Source of the DNA: Rhodocyclaceae bacterium UBA5602
Lineage (GTDB): Bacteria; Pseudomonadota; Gammaproteobacteria; Burkholderiales; Rhodocyclaceae
DNA: 5,884 bases
Direction: 5' to 3'
Assembly (NCBI GenBank): GCA_002424865.1
Contig: DILC01000020.1
Span: 962 to 6,845, forward strand
A program made the position numbers and the translations under genes. Below the pieces are notes generated by a model. It made no database searches, was not told the DNA's origin, and saw only the letters and a list, made by a program, of their open reading frames with translations. Positions 4,791 to 5,884 of this stretch are shown here, in pieces. The first letter of the stretch is position 1. The number at the start of each line of letters is the position of its first letter.

Positions 4791-5884
<1,094 letters not shown>

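Overview
The window is a stretch of ordinary chromosome, most likely from a betaproteobacterium. The main clue is the DnaK fragment: it is collinear with proteobacterial DnaK, and stretches such as the EFKKEQGVDL and FFGKEPRRD segments match betaproteobacterial DnaK as I remember it. The RluF-like enzyme, with its insert before the catalytic motif, and RlmJ fit the same group. This placement rests on recalled family sequences, not on a search. I see no insertion sequence, phage gene, CRISPR array, tRNA or rRNA gene.

Layout from left to right. Positions 1-200 hold no gene I can support. A methyl-accepting chemotaxis protein runs on the minus strand (1871 to 201). A 269-base gap (1872-2140) contains a striking tandem repeat of a palindrome. 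An RluF-type pseudouridine synthase follows on the minus strand (2875 to 2141). Only 24 bases separate its start from the divergent plus-strand gene rlmJ (2900-3754), a 23S rRNA m6A methyltransferase. A 368-base gap (3755-4122) ends in a heat-shock promoter. Then come grpE (4123-4698) and the first 364 codons of dnaK (4791 to the window edge), with a second heat-shock promoter between them.

Three themes emerge. The first is stress protein folding: GrpE is the nucleotide exchange factor of DnaK, and each gene has its own close match to the sigma-32 consensus, both with a 14-base spacer. dnaJ would be expected just beyond the right edge. The second is ribosome maturation: two 23S rRNA modification enzymes are encoded head to head. 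The third is chemotaxis: a single transmembrane receptor stands without che genes nearby.

I did not find a previously undescribed system. The points most worth checking are the paired sigma-32 promoters and how they fix the GrpE start, the tight divergent start region of the two rRNA modification genes with no good ribosome binding sites, the tandem TTTGCAAA palindrome upstream of the chemoreceptor, and the nine-C run inside rlmJ.
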